Source: Hydrogenophaga sp. SL48
Lineage (GTDB): Bacteria > Pseudomonadota > Gammaproteobacteria > Burkholderiales > Burkholderiaceae_C
Reading direction: 5' to 3'
Length of the DNA stretch: 64,000 bases
Assembly: GCF_021729865.1 (NCBI RefSeq)
Contig: NZ_CP063400.1
Span: forward strand, 4,402,001-4,466,000
Part shown: in pieces, positions 30,315-39,025 of the stretch
Layout: every line of letters begins with the position of its first letter
Position numbering within the stretch: the stretch's first letter is position 1
Notes under the pieces: model-generated
What the model was told of the DNA's origin: nothing
Seen by the model: the letters and a program-made list of their open reading frames with translations, nothing else
Databases searched by the model: none
Program-made: the position numbers and the translations under genes

Positions 30315-31409
30315 TCAGGCTTCTGCCATTCTTTCCACGTGTTGCTGTTCGAGCAGTCGCGAAACGATGCGCCGGGCGCGGTTGGCACCCACGTCGACGT
30401 GGATGTCGGTCCAGGTCGCCTGTTCCCCAAATTCAAGCATGTTCTTGTACTGGGCCTCGATCACCACGCGGTCTTCGTCGAAGGTGAAGGCCGTCTGCCT
30501 GATCACTTCGTCGATGTTCTCCGGCATGTCGGGGTGCTTGTTGCTGGACATGCTCCAGAAGTAGTGACAGGTCGCGTCGGTCTCGGGTGTGATGCCGTGG
30601 AAGCCGCGCATGTGGAAGCCGCCCCGATCCGGGTCGTCGATGGCGTCGGTGCCAGGCTCGACCGCGCCGGTCCAGATGCGGAGGTGCGACAGGTGGAATT
30701 CGATCTCCTGCCAGCGCTCGCATTTGTCACCGAAGGGCCAGGCCGCCTTGTAGGTGGGAGGCGGTGCGGAATCCGGCATCAGGCGCACGACACGCACGTG
30801 ATCCCCCTCTGCGGAAACCTTCATCTCGGCATTCATGTGCAGGCGCGCGTTGCCCCCGATCGTCTTCAGGTGCACGTACCCGAGGTGGCTGAGGTCCAGC
30901 AGGTTGTCGTGGATGAGTTGCCACGGGGCGTTGTAGTGGTAGTTGCCGCTGCCGAACTTGTAGCGCGGGTCGTCGTGGTGCGGGTAGTCGGGTGCGCTGG
31001 TGGTCGGCGCGGTGCCGTCGACCTTGGGCATCCAGATCCAGAGGATGTGGTTTTTCTCGACCACCGCATACGCCTTGACCCTGGCCTTGGCGGGGATGCG
31101 CTCCTGGCCGGGGATTTCAATGCATTGGCCGCTGGGTGCGTACAACATGCCGTGGTACCCACAACGCACGCCGCCGCCTTCCACCGTGCCGCATGAGAGC
31201 GGCAACGAACGGTGGCAGCAACGGTCTTCCAGGGCCGCAAACTGCCCGTCGCCCGTGCGGAACAACACCACCTTGTGGTTCAGGAAGGTGCGTGCGATGG
31301 GTTTGTCGGTGAGCTCAGACGAGAACCCGGCCACGTACCACTGGTCGAGCGGGAAGGGGCTGGTGTCGGCTGTTCTGGCGGGCTGGATGGGGATGCAACG
31401 GGCGGTCAT
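30315..31409 (-). CDS. vanA: Vanillate O-demethylase oxygenase subunit (Rieske)
   Basis: Rieske non-heme iron oxygenase that removes the methyl group of vanillate (or a related methoxybenzoate), giving protocatechuate and formaldehyde. The 364 residues have the Rieske site EDRCCHRSLPLSCG...RCGYHGML (C-x-H and C-x2-H, about residues 60-90) and the mononuclear iron motif NLLDLSHLGYVH (about 165-180). Length fits VanA. It is last in the marR-vanB-vanA operon. Substrate specificity within the VanA-like group is not certain. Confidence 0.85.
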   Translation of the reverse strand: MTARCIPIQPARTADTSPFPLDQWYVAGFSSELTDKPIARTFLNHKVVLFRTGDGQFAALEDRCCHRSLPLSCGTVEGGGVRCGYHGMLYAPSGQCIEIPGQERIPAKARVKAYAVVEKNHILWIWMPKVDGTAPTTSAPDYPHHDDPRYKFGSGNYHYNAPWQLIHDNLLDLSHLGYVHLKTIGGNARLHMNAEMKVSAEGDHVRVVRLMPDSAPPPTYKAAWPFGDKCERWQEIEFHLSHLRIWTGAVEPGTDAIDDPDRGGFHMRGFHGITPETDATCHYFWSMSSNKHPDMPENIDEVIRQTAFTFDEDRVVIEAQYKNMLEFGEQATWTDIHVDVGANRARRIVSRLLEQQHVERMAEA

Positions 31410-31445
31410 GAAAGTCTCCTTGTAGGGCAGGTGGTCAAAGTGCGG

Positions 31446-32402
31446 TCAGAGGTCGAGCACCAGCAGCGGTGAACAGGCCCTGGAGCAACAAGGCGTGAAC
31501 TGGTCGTTGGCCTGGCGTTCGCTGTCGGTCAGAAAGCTGTCCCGGTGGTCGGGCGTGCCTTCGAGCACGCGCGTCAGGCAGGTGCCACACACCCCGGACT
31601 CGCAGGACACCGGCACCTCCACCCCATGGGCCGCCAGCACGTCGATGACCCGCTGGTCGGACGGCACCCGGAGCACCAGGCCACTGCTGGCCACGCGCAC
31701 GTCGAACGCCGCGTCGTTTTCCGAGGCGGTCACCGTGCCGGCGAAGTACTCCCGGTGCAGCCGAGACTCGGGCCAGCCCAGCCTGCGGGCGGTGTCGAGC
31801 ACATGGTCCATGAAGCCTGATGGTCCGCACACGTACAAATGAGTGTCAGCATCGGGCTGTGACAGCAACTGTTCAGCGTCCAGCCGCTGCTCGGGGGCGC
31901 CATCGTCGGCATGCACCTGCACCTGCGCGGCAAACGCCGACCGTGCGAGTTCGTCCACAAAGGCCATGCGGTGGCGTGAGCGGCCGCAGTAGTGCATCTC
32001 GAACGCGCTGCCGGCCCGGTGCAGGGTGGTCGCCATCGCCAGAATGGGCGTGACGCCGATGCCACCCGCCAGCAGCAGGCTGCGCGTGGCCGGTGCGAGG
32101 GGGAAGTGGTTCCTGGGTGCGCTCACCTGGAGCCGATCCCCCACGCGCACCCGTTCGTGCATGCCGGCCGAGCCGCCCCGCGACGCGGGTTCGCGCAGCA
32201 CCGCGATGCGGTAGCGGCCCGTTTCAGCGGGGTCGTTGCACAGCGAATACTGGCGAACCAGCCCGGGGGCCACGTGCACGTCGATGTGCGCGCCCGCCGT
32301 GAACGCCGGCAAGGCCGCCGCTGAATCGGCCACCAGCTCGAAGCTGCAGATGCCGTCTGCCTCCTCCTTGCGTTGCGTTATCCGAACCGTCAATTCATTC
32401 AT
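31446..32402 (-). CDS. vanB: Vanillate O-demethylase reductase subunit
   Basis: Passes electrons from NAD(P)H to the Rieske oxygenase. The 318 residues have an N-terminal flavin-binding barrel (RQYSLCNDP), an NAD-binding domain (LLLAGGIGVTPILAM), and a C-terminal plant-type [2Fe-2S] domain with CESGVCGTCLTRVLEG plus a later cysteine. This is the phthalate-dioxygenase-reductase order. ATG at 32402 lies 7 bp past the marR stop. The 36-bp gap to vanA supports one operon. Confidence 0.88.
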   Translation of the reverse strand: MNELTVRITQRKEEADGICSFELVADSAAALPAFTAGAHIDVHVAPGLVRQYSLCNDPAETGRYRIAVLREPASRGGSAGMHERVRVGDRLQVSAPRNHFPLAPATRSLLLAGGIGVTPILAMATTLHRAGSAFEMHYCGRSRHRMAFVDELARSAFAAQVQVHADDGAPEQRLDAEQLLSQPDADTHLYVCGPSGFMDHVLDTARRLGWPESRLHREYFAGTVTASENDAAFDVRVASSGLVLRVPSDQRVIDVLAAHGVEVPVSCESGVCGTCLTRVLEGTPDHRDSFLTDSERQANDQFTPCCSRACSPLLVLDL

Positions 32403-32409
32403 GGAGATG

Positions 32410-32988
32410 TCAGTCGTCTGAGGGCGGCCGTCGCTTGGCGACGGCCTGGGGGAAATGGACCTGCAGGTAGTCCTGCGTGGCCGTCTCCACGGCCGGAAGG
32501 TTTTCGTGCAGGCGGCGCAACAGGCCGAGCAGCACATCCACTTCTTTCTTGTTGAGCACCGAGAGGAAGGCACGCTCCCGCTCCATCGCCACGCCCTTGA
32601 TCTGGTCGTGCAGCTCCCTGCCCTTGGGCGTGAGCACGGCGATGCGAAAGCGCCCGTCCGTTTCGTCGAGTTCGGTGCGGATCAGCCCCTTTTCCTGCAT
32701 GCCCTTGAAGCAGCGGCTGACCGACCCTTTGTCCATGCCCACGATGCGCGACACCTTCTGCGCCGAGATCGAACCATCGATGGCCAGCAGCACCAGGCAG
32801 CGCCAGGTCTCGATCCCCACGTCAAAGATGTTCAGGTAGTGCTGTGAGGCACCGCGCGACAGCTTGTTGGCGATCCAGGTCAGGTAGGCCGGGGCGTACC
32901 GATCCAGGTTGACGGTGTCGGCCGACGCGTTGTCGACATCGACCGCATTGGTGGCCTTGGAGGGAGGGGTGGTTTTGCGGGTGTTCAT
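32410..32988 (-). CDS. MarR-family regulator of the van operon
   Basis: A 192-residue MarR protein with an extended N-terminus. The HTH is SISAQKVSRIVGMDKGSVSRCFKGMQEKGL and the wing is DETDGRFRIAVLTPKG. It is the first gene of the operon with vanB and vanA, so it probably senses vanillate or a related acid and autoregulates. A TTGACC motif upstream (near 33011) could be its -35. In many bacteria VanR is GntR-type, so this is a different regulator lineage. Confidence 0.83.
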   Translation of the reverse strand: MNTRKTTPPSKATNAVDVDNASADTVNLDRYAPAYLTWIANKLSRGASQHYLNIFDVGIETWRCLVLLAIDGSISAQKVSRIVGMDKGSVSRCFKGMQEKGLIRTELDETDGRFRIAVLTPKGRELHDQIKGVAMERERAFLSVLNKKEVDVLLGLLRRLHENLPAVETATQDYLQVHFPQAVAKRRPPSDD

Positions 32989-33009
32989 GCGGAGATGCTA
33001 AACACCCGG

Positions 33010-33723
33010 TCAATGCACAGCCATGCCCACCCAGCGCTCCAGCGTCTCGGTGTCAGCGAGCAATGGGCCCGCGTTGGCGCTGTGCACGACCGTGCCGTGG
33101 TCCAGGATGACGGCGCGCTGGGCGTAGCCCAGGGCCTCATCGACCTGCTGCTCCACGATGATGACGGCGATGCCGGTCTCTTGGCTCATGTTGCTGAAAG
33201 CGCGCAGCAGCTCCAGGCGGATGAGCGGCGCCAAGCCCTCCAGCGGTTCGTCCAGCAACATCATCGACGGCCGCCCCAGGAGCGCACGGGCCACCGACAG
33301 CATCTGCTGTTCACCGCCCGACAGCTGGGTTCCGCCATTGCCGCGCCGTTCGGCCAGGCGCGGGAACAAGGCGTAGGCCTCGTCGAGTGCGCTGCGCGGA
33401 CGCCGCTTGAGCCCCGCCAGCAGGTTCTCTTCCACCGTCAGCGAGGGGAAGATGTCGCGGGTCTGAGGCACATAGCCCAGCCCGAGATCGGCGCGTTGAT
33501 GGGGCAGCAGGGCCGAGACATCCTGCCCCTGGAAATGGACCTTGCCGCTGCGCAAGGGCAGCAGGCCCATGATGGCGCGCAGCGCCGTGGTCTTGCCGAC
33601 GCCGTTGCGGCCGATCATGGCCAGCCGTTCGCCTCTGGCGACTTCAAAGGTGAGCCCGTCCAGGACCGTGGTCGGGCCATAGCCTGCCACCACACCGTCG
33701 AGTTTCAGCATGGGTTCGTTCAC
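33010..33723 (-). CDS. livF: Branched-chain-amino-acid-type ABC transporter ATPase
   Basis: ATPase of a HAAT-family importer. From GTG at 33723 (GTGA overlap with the preceding livG) it has 237 residues. Walker A is IGRNGVGKTTAL, the signature is LSGGEQQMLSVARAL, and Walker B is SMMLLDEPLEGLA. An ATG four codons inside is the alternative start. Distal gene of the livK-H-M-G-F operon. Next to vanAB the cargo could be an aromatic acid rather than leucine. Confidence 0.9.
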   Translation of the reverse strand: MNEPMLKLDGVVAGYGPTTVLDGLTFEVARGERLAMIGRNGVGKTTALRAIMGLLPLRSGKVHFQGQDVSALLPHQRADLGLGYVPQTRDIFPSLTVEENLLAGLKRRPRSALDEAYALFPRLAERRGNGGTQLSGGEQQMLSVARALLGRPSMMLLDEPLEGLAPLIRLELLRAFSNMSQETGIAVIIVEQQVDEALGYAQRAVILDHGTVVHSANAGPLLADTETLERWVGMAVH

Positions 33724-34466
33724 TTTCCATTCCCCAGGTAGGCCGCGCGGACCAGGGGGTCGCGCCGGATCTCGTCGGGGGAGCCATCGGCGAGCACGGC
33801 ACCGTCGGCCAGCACCAGGATGCGGGTGGCAAACCGGAACACCAGGTCCATGTCGTGCTCGATGATGAGCACGGCGATGTCGCGGGGCAGCGCGTCGAGC
33901 GACGCCAGCAGGCGCGCGCCATCGCCCTTGGGCACGCCGGCCATGGGCTCGTCCAGCAACAGGACCTTGGGGCGCAGGGCCAGCGCCAGCGCCATCTCGA
34001 CCAGGCGCTGTTCGCCGTACGCCAGGTCCTGGGTGGGGGTGACCGCGTGGGCGGCCAGCCCGAAGCGCCGCAGGATGTCGAGCGCTTCCTGTTGCAGGAC
34101 GGGGTAGGCGTCGATGCTGCCCCACATGCGACCCGTCAGACCTTCGCGCTCGAACAGCGCCAGCTCGACCTGCCGCTGCACCGCAAAGTGGGGCGCCAGC
34201 GTGGTGATCTGGAAGGTGCGGGCCAGGCCAGCGCGCACGCGGTGGGACTGGCTGAGCGCGGTGACGTTTTCGCCGCGCAGGAACACGTCGCCGGTGTCGG
34301 GCTGGAGCACCCCGCTGATCTGGTTGACCAGCGTGGTCTTGCCCGCACCATTGGGGCCGATCAAGGCCAGGCGATCACCTTCCCGCAGTTGAAACGACAC
34401 GCGGCGGGTGACGTGCAGGCCCCCGAACCGTTTGTCCAGCGCTTGGACGTCGAGCAGAAGGCTCAT
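33720..34466 (-). CDS. livG: Branched-chain-amino-acid-type ABC transporter ATPase
   Basis: Second ATPase of the importer, 248 residues from ATG 34466. Walker A is GPNGAGKTTLVNQ, followed by the Liv-specific GLARTFQITTLAPHFAVQRQ. Walker B is KVLLLDEPMAGVPKGDG, ending LVRAAYLGNGK. The signature region reads LAYGEQRLVEMALAL, where LSxGE is replaced by LAYGE, as in many LivG proteins. It pairs with LivF in the cytoplasm. Confidence 0.9.
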   Translation of the reverse strand: MSLLLDVQALDKRFGGLHVTRRVSFQLREGDRLALIGPNGAGKTTLVNQISGVLQPDTGDVFLRGENVTALSQSHRVRAGLARTFQITTLAPHFAVQRQVELALFEREGLTGRMWGSIDAYPVLQQEALDILRRFGLAAHAVTPTQDLAYGEQRLVEMALALALRPKVLLLDEPMAGVPKGDGARLLASLDALPRDIAVLIIEHDMDLVFRFATRILVLADGAVLADGSPDEIRRDPLVRAAYLGNGK

Positions 34467-34527
34467 AGGGCAACCTCCGCTCTTCGAGCTGCGGTGCGAG
34501 CTTGCTTGGGGCGGCCCGGCGCGGCGC

Positions 34528-35529
34528 TCATGCCGCACCTCCGGCGCGCTGGCGCATCCAGGCCCAGGCCTTGGCCGGGGACACCAGCACCACCAGCATC
34601 AGCAAGGCACCGACCACGAACAACCAGTGATAGGGGTTGATCGACGAGGCCGTGTGGTGCAACAGCGTGAACACCGCCGCGCCGACCAGCGCGCCGGTCA
34701 GGCGGCCCGCCCCACCCAGGATGAGCATGACCAGCGCCTCGGCCGACAAGGCAAACGACAGGCTGTCCATGCCGACCACGGCGTTGGTCTGGGCCGACAA
34801 GGCACCCGCCGCGCCCGCAATGGCCCCCGCCACCGTGTACAGCAACCACAGGCGGGCGAACACCGGTGTACCGAGCGCCGTCATGCGAGCGCGGTTTTCG
34901 TGAATGCCGCGCACCGCCAGACCAAACGGTGAATTCACCACGCGGCGCGCTGCATAGAAGAAAACGACCAACACCGCCAGCGCGTAGAACGAAGCCACCC
35001 GGCCTTCGAGGTCGAACTCAAACCGACCGAGGAGTGGCCCCATGACAAAACCAGCCAGTCCATCGTCGCCGCCCGTCCAGTCGCGTGCCTTCTGGGCCAG
35101 GCTGAGCAGGATCTGCGAGATCGCCACGGTCAGCATCAGGAAGGTGAAGCCCTGGTAGCGCAACAGAAACGCGCCCGACAGCCCGGCCAGCGCGGCACCG
35201 GCCACAATGCCCACGCCGAGTCCGAGCAACGGGTCGGGGAAGGCGTGCAGCCCAAAGATGCCGGCGGCGTAGGCCCCGACGCCAAACAGGGCGGCGTGCC
35301 CCAGCGTGGCCAGGCCCGCGACACCCACCACCAGGTCGAGCGAAAGCACGAACAAGGCGGTGATGAAGATGCGCGTCAACAGGCCCAGTTGTTCGGGCAT
35401 CAGGGCGCAAGCCACGAGGCCCATGGCCAGCAAGACCAGCGGGGCCCGCCAGGCGGGTGCGCAGCGCGGTGCGCCTGGCCCCTGGGCTGCAGGTGCGCGC
35501 GCAGGGCGCGGCAGTGTCGTGGTGTTCAT
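34528..35529 (-). CDS. livM: Branched-chain-amino-acid-type ABC transporter permease LivM
   Basis: Inner-membrane permease, 333 residues with about ten hydrophobic helices. It includes the family segment LDLVVGVAGLATLGHAALFGVGAYAAG and the coupling region AVRGIHENRARMTALG. It forms the channel with LivH. Its ATG overlaps the livH stop (ATGA). A 61-bp gap to livG is the widest inside the operon's distal half. Confidence 0.9.
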   Translation of the reverse strand: MNTTTLPRPARAPAAQGPGAPRCAPAWRAPLVLLAMGLVACALMPEQLGLLTRIFITALFVLSLDLVVGVAGLATLGHAALFGVGAYAAGIFGLHAFPDPLLGLGVGIVAGAALAGLSGAFLLRYQGFTFLMLTVAISQILLSLAQKARDWTGGDDGLAGFVMGPLLGRFEFDLEGRVASFYALAVLVVFFYAARRVVNSPFGLAVRGIHENRARMTALGTPVFARLWLLYTVAGAIAGAAGALSAQTNAVVGMDSLSFALSAEALVMLILGGAGRLTGALVGAAVFTLLHHTASSINPYHWLFVVGALLMLVVLVSPAKAWAWMRQRAGGAA

Positions 35530-36383
35530 CGCTTGAGCAACCCGTTGGGACGCCAGGCCAGGATGGCGGCCATGGCCAGAAAGAAGAACAGGCTTCCCCA
35601 TTCCGAGGCGAGGTACTTGCTGGCGGTCTCGATGACACCCAGCAGCACGGCCGCGGCCAGTGACCCGGCGATGCTGCCCATGCCGCCCACAGCCACCACC
35701 ACGAGAACCAGCACCAGGTACTTGAGGGCGTAGTACGGCTCCAGCGGCATGAGTTCTGCGCCCAGGATGCCGCCGAAGCCGGCCAGCGCCGCGCCGGCCG
35801 CGAAGCTGGCGCATTGGACGGTGCGGATCGGGATGCCCAGGGCAGAGGCCGTGCCGCTGTGGTCGACGGCGGCCCGCAGCCAGATGCCGAAGCGGGTGCG
35901 CGTCACCGTCCAGGCCGCGGCCAGCGCCACCAGCAGCCCCGCGCCGATCACCAGCAAGCGCTGGGCGGGCAGGGTGCGGAAGCCCAGATCGACCGAACCC
36001 GCGAGGGACTCGGGCAAGGTGATCAGTTGCACCTGCGGCCCGGCCAGCGCATTGGTGGCGGCAATGAGCACAAAGCTCAGACCGATCGTGAACAGCACCT
36101 GGTCCAGCTCCTTGCGCTGGTACAGGTGGCGCAACACGAGGGCTTCGAGCACCGCCCCCAGAAGACCCGTCAACACAATGGCCGCCGGGACCGCCAGCCA
36201 GAAGCTCCACCCCGCCTCCCGGGTCAGCAGCGCCGCGCAATAGCCGCCCACCATGGCAAAGGCGCCGTGGCTGAGGTTGACAAAGCGCATCAGCCCCAGC
36301 GTGACCGACAGGCCGACCGCGATGACGAACAGCACCATGCCGTAGGCCAGCCCGTCGATCAGGATGTTGAAGAAGGTGTTCAC
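35526..36383 (-). CDS. livH: Branched-chain-amino-acid-type ABC transporter permease LivH
   Basis: Inner-membrane permease, 285 residues, starting at GTG 36383. The hydrophobic helices include IDGLAYGMVLFVIAVGLSVT and the family motif MRFVNLSHGAFAMVGGYCA. The coupling motif is AAVDHSGTASALGIP. It lies 48 bp after livK and overlaps livM. Confidence 0.9.
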   Translation of the reverse strand: MNTFFNILIDGLAYGMVLFVIAVGLSVTLGLMRFVNLSHGAFAMVGGYCAALLTREAGWSFWLAVPAAIVLTGLLGAVLEALVLRHLYQRKELDQVLFTIGLSFVLIAATNALAGPQVQLITLPESLAGSVDLGFRTLPAQRLLVIGAGLLVALAAAWTVTRTRFGIWLRAAVDHSGTASALGIPIRTVQCASFAAGAALAGFGGILGAELMPLEPYYALKYLVLVLVVVAVGGMGSIAGSLAAAVLLGVIETASKYLASEWGSLFFFLAMAAILAWRPNGLLKR

Positions 36384-36431
36384 GGGCGAGCGCTCATCGC
36401 AGGGAGGTCACCGGGTGTCGCAGCAGGCCGC

Positions 36432-37610
36432 TCATTTGTCCAGCCCGTGGTCGATGTGTGCGCCGAAGTTCTGCACTTCCTTGTTGACCAGCAGACCGCC
36501 CACTTTTTCAACCTTGCGCAGGTACACGTTCTGAACGATGTGGCGTGTCTTGGCGTCGATGCGCACCGGGCCGCGTGGGCTTTCCCACTTCAAGGATCGG
36601 GCGGCCGTGATCGCCTTCAGACCGTCCTTCTGGCCGCCGGTGGCCTCGATCATCTTGTGGATGACAAACATGCCGTCCCAGGCGCCCACCGAGGCGTAGT
36701 TCGCCACCACGTTCGGGTCCTGCTTCTTCAAGGCCTCGACGAACTGTTTGTTGGCGGGTGAGTCGTGCGCGCCGGAGTAGTGGAACGCGGTGGTCAGGCC
36801 GATGGCCGCGTCGCCGAGCTTTTGAAGGTCGAACTCGTCGGTCTCGGCCGTGCCCAGGAACTGCACGCCGGCCTTGGCCAGACCGTTTTCGTTGTACGCC
36901 TTCACAAAGCCCAGGTTGGGTGGGCCGCCCGGCAGAAAGGTGTAGACCGCCTGCGCGCCACTGGCCTTGATGCGCTGCACGAACGGGCCGAAATCGGTGG
37001 TGGCGATGGGCATGCGGATGCTCTCGACCACGGTGCCGCCCAGCTTGGTGAACTCGCTCTTGAAGGCGGTTTCGGCGTCGATGCCTGGGCCGTAGTCGGT
37101 GACGGCGGTCACCACCTTCTTCATGTTCTGCTTCGCCGCCCATTGCGCCACGGGCACCGTCACCTGCCACAGCGTGTAGCTGGTGCGGATGAAGTACTCG
37201 GACTTGTCGGTGATGGCCGATGTCGCGGCGTTGAAGATGACCGCGGGCGTTTTGGACTGCTGGATCAGCGGCGCGACCGCCATGGCGTTGGGCGTGAACA
37301 CGAAGCCGCCGAGGTAGTCGACCTTGTCCTTGACGATCAATTCCTGCACCAGGGTTTTGGTCTGTCCTGGGTTGGGGCCGCCGGTGTCGCGGTAGATGAA
37401 CTCGATGTCTTTGCCCGCCAGCTTGCCGCCTTGCGTGGCCACGTAGCCTTCAGCGCCGGCCTTGAACAGCGCACCGTAGTGGGCGAAGGGGCCGGAGAAG
37501 GGTCCCACGATGCCGACCTTGATGGTCTGGGCTTGCGCCTGGGTTGTTGCCAGCGAAAGGCCGGAGGCGGCGAGCAGTGCGCAGCCGATGGCGCGGCGGG
37601 TGAGGTTCAT
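36432..37610 (-). CDS. livK: Periplasmic substrate-binding protein of Liv-type ABC transporter
   Basis: Type I periplasmic binding protein of 392 residues. A signal peptide (about 1-28, ending TTQAQA-Q) precedes IKVGIVGPFSGPFAHYGALF, the usual start of the first lobe. It has the conserved AVIFNAATSAITD region and the C-terminal VRIDAKTRHIVQNVYLRKVE. It is the first gene of the liv operon. Aromatic-acid-binding members share this fold, so the ligand may be an aromatic acid given the vanAB neighbours. Confidence 0.88.
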   Translation of the reverse strand: MNLTRRAIGCALLAASGLSLATTQAQAQTIKVGIVGPFSGPFAHYGALFKAGAEGYVATQGGKLAGKDIEFIYRDTGGPNPGQTKTLVQELIVKDKVDYLGGFVFTPNAMAVAPLIQQSKTPAVIFNAATSAITDKSEYFIRTSYTLWQVTVPVAQWAAKQNMKKVVTAVTDYGPGIDAETAFKSEFTKLGGTVVESIRMPIATTDFGPFVQRIKASGAQAVYTFLPGGPPNLGFVKAYNENGLAKAGVQFLGTAETDEFDLQKLGDAAIGLTTAFHYSGAHDSPANKQFVEALKKQDPNVVANYASVGAWDGMFVIHKMIEATGGQKDGLKAITAARSLKWESPRGPVRIDAKTRHIVQNVYLRKVEKVGGLLVNKEVQNFGAHIDHGLDK

Positions 37611-37664
37611 GGTGTGTCTCCAGGTGTGTGCGAAGCGCCTGGGTCATTCCAGGACCACGCGTCT

Positions 37665-37678
37665 TTGATCTGCGTCAA
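37665..37678. promoter_or_regulatory. FNR/ANR-like palindrome upstream of livK
   Basis: TTGAT-CTGC-GTCAA matches the FNR/ANR consensus TTGAT-N4-ATCAA at nine of ten positions. It lies 54-68 bp before the livK start codon, where it could influence that promoter. A chance match cannot be excluded. Confidence 0.4.
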
Positions 37679-37832
37679 TTATGGTTGGCAAAGCAACCAG
37701 TTGCAATACCAACTTCACAGGGTTTTCCCGTGTATCGACCGAAAGCCGGTCCCCGCTTTTGATGCAAGGCGAGCAAGCGTCGGCGCTGCAGGGCCCCGTG
37801 GCCCGCACCACAACGCGAGGGGGGTCACGGTG

Positions 37833-38013
37833 GCGCTGGCCGTGGTGGCCGAGCGCGGCGAACACCCACGGCACCTGGCGGGGCGACCGGGCGCTCAGCT
37901 GTTCGATGGCCTGATGGCGGGGCAGGGCTGGGTGCGGCGTGGGGCCGGGCGGGATGTGGCGGTGACGCCGCCGGGGCAGAGGGCGTTGTTGCCCCTGTTG
38001 GCCCCTCAAGCTT
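37833..38013 (+). pseudogene. Decayed fragment of an ArsR-type regulator gene
   Basis: The otherwise empty livK-LysR gap contains sequence close to the 3' half of the ArsR-type gene at 29546-30235. GCTGGCCGTGGTGGCCGAGC matches the region near 29813, then CACCTGGCGGGGC and GATGGCCTGATGGCGG match 29898-29946. GGGTGCGGCGTGGGG and GATGTGGCGGTGACGCCGC match 30149-30189. At least two internal stretches are missing and there is no start, so it cannot encode the regulator. Bases 37679-37832 show nothing else I can identify. Confidence 0.72.
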
Positions 38014-38926
38014 GAGGGGTCGGCCTGGTCAGGTCACGGTCCAGCAGGCAATCGATGAATGCACCCAGGACCGCCGCCTGGTGGTGCCGGTTCGAGTAGT
38101 AGACGAACAACCCTGGCCGTGTGATCGACCAGTCGGCGAGCACCTGCACGAGCTGCCCCTGAGCGAGGTGCTCATCGACGCGCTCACGGTCGAAGGCATA
38201 GGCAATGCCCAAGCCTTGCAATGCGGCGGCGACGCCGATCTCCGAGTGGTTGGTGACCAAGGGCCCGGACGCCGCCACCTCGATCCGCCGGCCCCTTTTC
38301 TCGAACGCCCACTGGTAGGCCCGGCCGTCGGTCTGCAGCCGCCAGTTGATGCAGGCGTGGTGATGCAGGTCGGCGGGTGATTGCGGCAGCCCGCGCCGGG
38401 CCACGTACTCTGGCGACGCCACCGCGACCATCTTCACGTCCGGCGTGAGGCGCACGGCGATCATGTCCTTCTCCAGCCGCCCGCCCACCCGGATGCCCGC
38501 ATCGAAGCGGCCCGCGACGATGTCGCTCAGCCCGTCGTCGACCACGATGTCCAGCGTCACGTCCGGGAATGCTCGATGGAACCGGCCCAGCCGCGGCGCA
38601 ATGATCTGCCGGGCCGCCATGCCCAGCGTGTTGATGCGCAGCGTTCCGCTCATCTGCCCCGCCGCCGCGCTGGCCTCGGCCACGGCGTCGTCCATCGCCC
38701 GGAACAGCGGTGCGATGCGGGCGTGCAGTTGCTCGCCCGCTGCGGTCGGCGCCACGCTGCGGGTGGTGCGGTTCAGCAGCCGCGCACCCAGCCGGGCTTC
38801 GAGCTGCCGGATGGTCTGGCTCAGCGCGGAAGGCGACACACCGAGGTGTTCGGCGGCACGCGCAAAGCTGCTGCGTTCGACCACGGCGGCAAAGGCTTTC
38901 AGTTCGGCGTAGTCGGAGCCGCGCAT
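38006..38926 (-). CDS. LysR-family transcriptional regulator
   Basis: A 306-residue LysR protein. The N-terminal winged helix has FAAVVERSSFARAAEHLGVSPSALSQTIRQLEARLGARLLNR (residues about 7-50). The effector domain begins SGTLRINTLGMAARQIIAPRL and holds DVTLDIVVDDGLSDIVAGRFDAGIR, as in regulators of SDR and quinone genes. ATG at 38926 is used; the in-frame codon at 38947 is TTG. It is divergent from the NTF2-like/SDR operon, which it probably controls. Confidence 0.9.
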   Translation of the reverse strand: MRGSDYAELKAFAAVVERSSFARAAEHLGVSPSALSQTIRQLEARLGARLLNRTTRSVAPTAAGEQLHARIAPLFRAMDDAVAEASAAAGQMSGTLRINTLGMAARQIIAPRLGRFHRAFPDVTLDIVVDDGLSDIVAGRFDAGIRVGGRLEKDMIAVRLTPDVKMVAVASPEYVARRGLPQSPADLHHHACINWRLQTDGRAYQWAFEKRGRRIEVAASGPLVTNHSEIGVAAALQGLGIAYAFDRERVDEHLAQGQLVQVLADWSITRPGLFVYYSNRHHQAAVLGAFIDCLLDRDLTRPTPQA

Positions 38927-38960
38927 TGTGTACTCATTGCTAAACAACCCGTTCAGATTC

Positions 38961-38974
38961 TAGGTGATTCACTA
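38961..38974. promoter_or_regulatory. Candidate LysR binding dyad between lysR and the SDR operon
   Basis: TAGGTGATTCACTA is an imperfect inverted repeat (TAGgTGA/TCACTA) with the T...A ends typical of LysR sites. It is centred in the 99-bp divergent gap. Assignment is by position and symmetry only. Confidence 0.4.
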
Positions 38975-39025
38975 ATTTCTTCGGTGATCGCATTCTTGGG
39001 CCTTCACCCACCAGGAGCCTTCACC

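Noticed and set aside
38926-38947. Upstream in-frame TTG start for the LysR regulator
   Set aside because: The ATG at 38926 gives the standard LysR N-terminus, and TTG would add seven residues not seen in the family.
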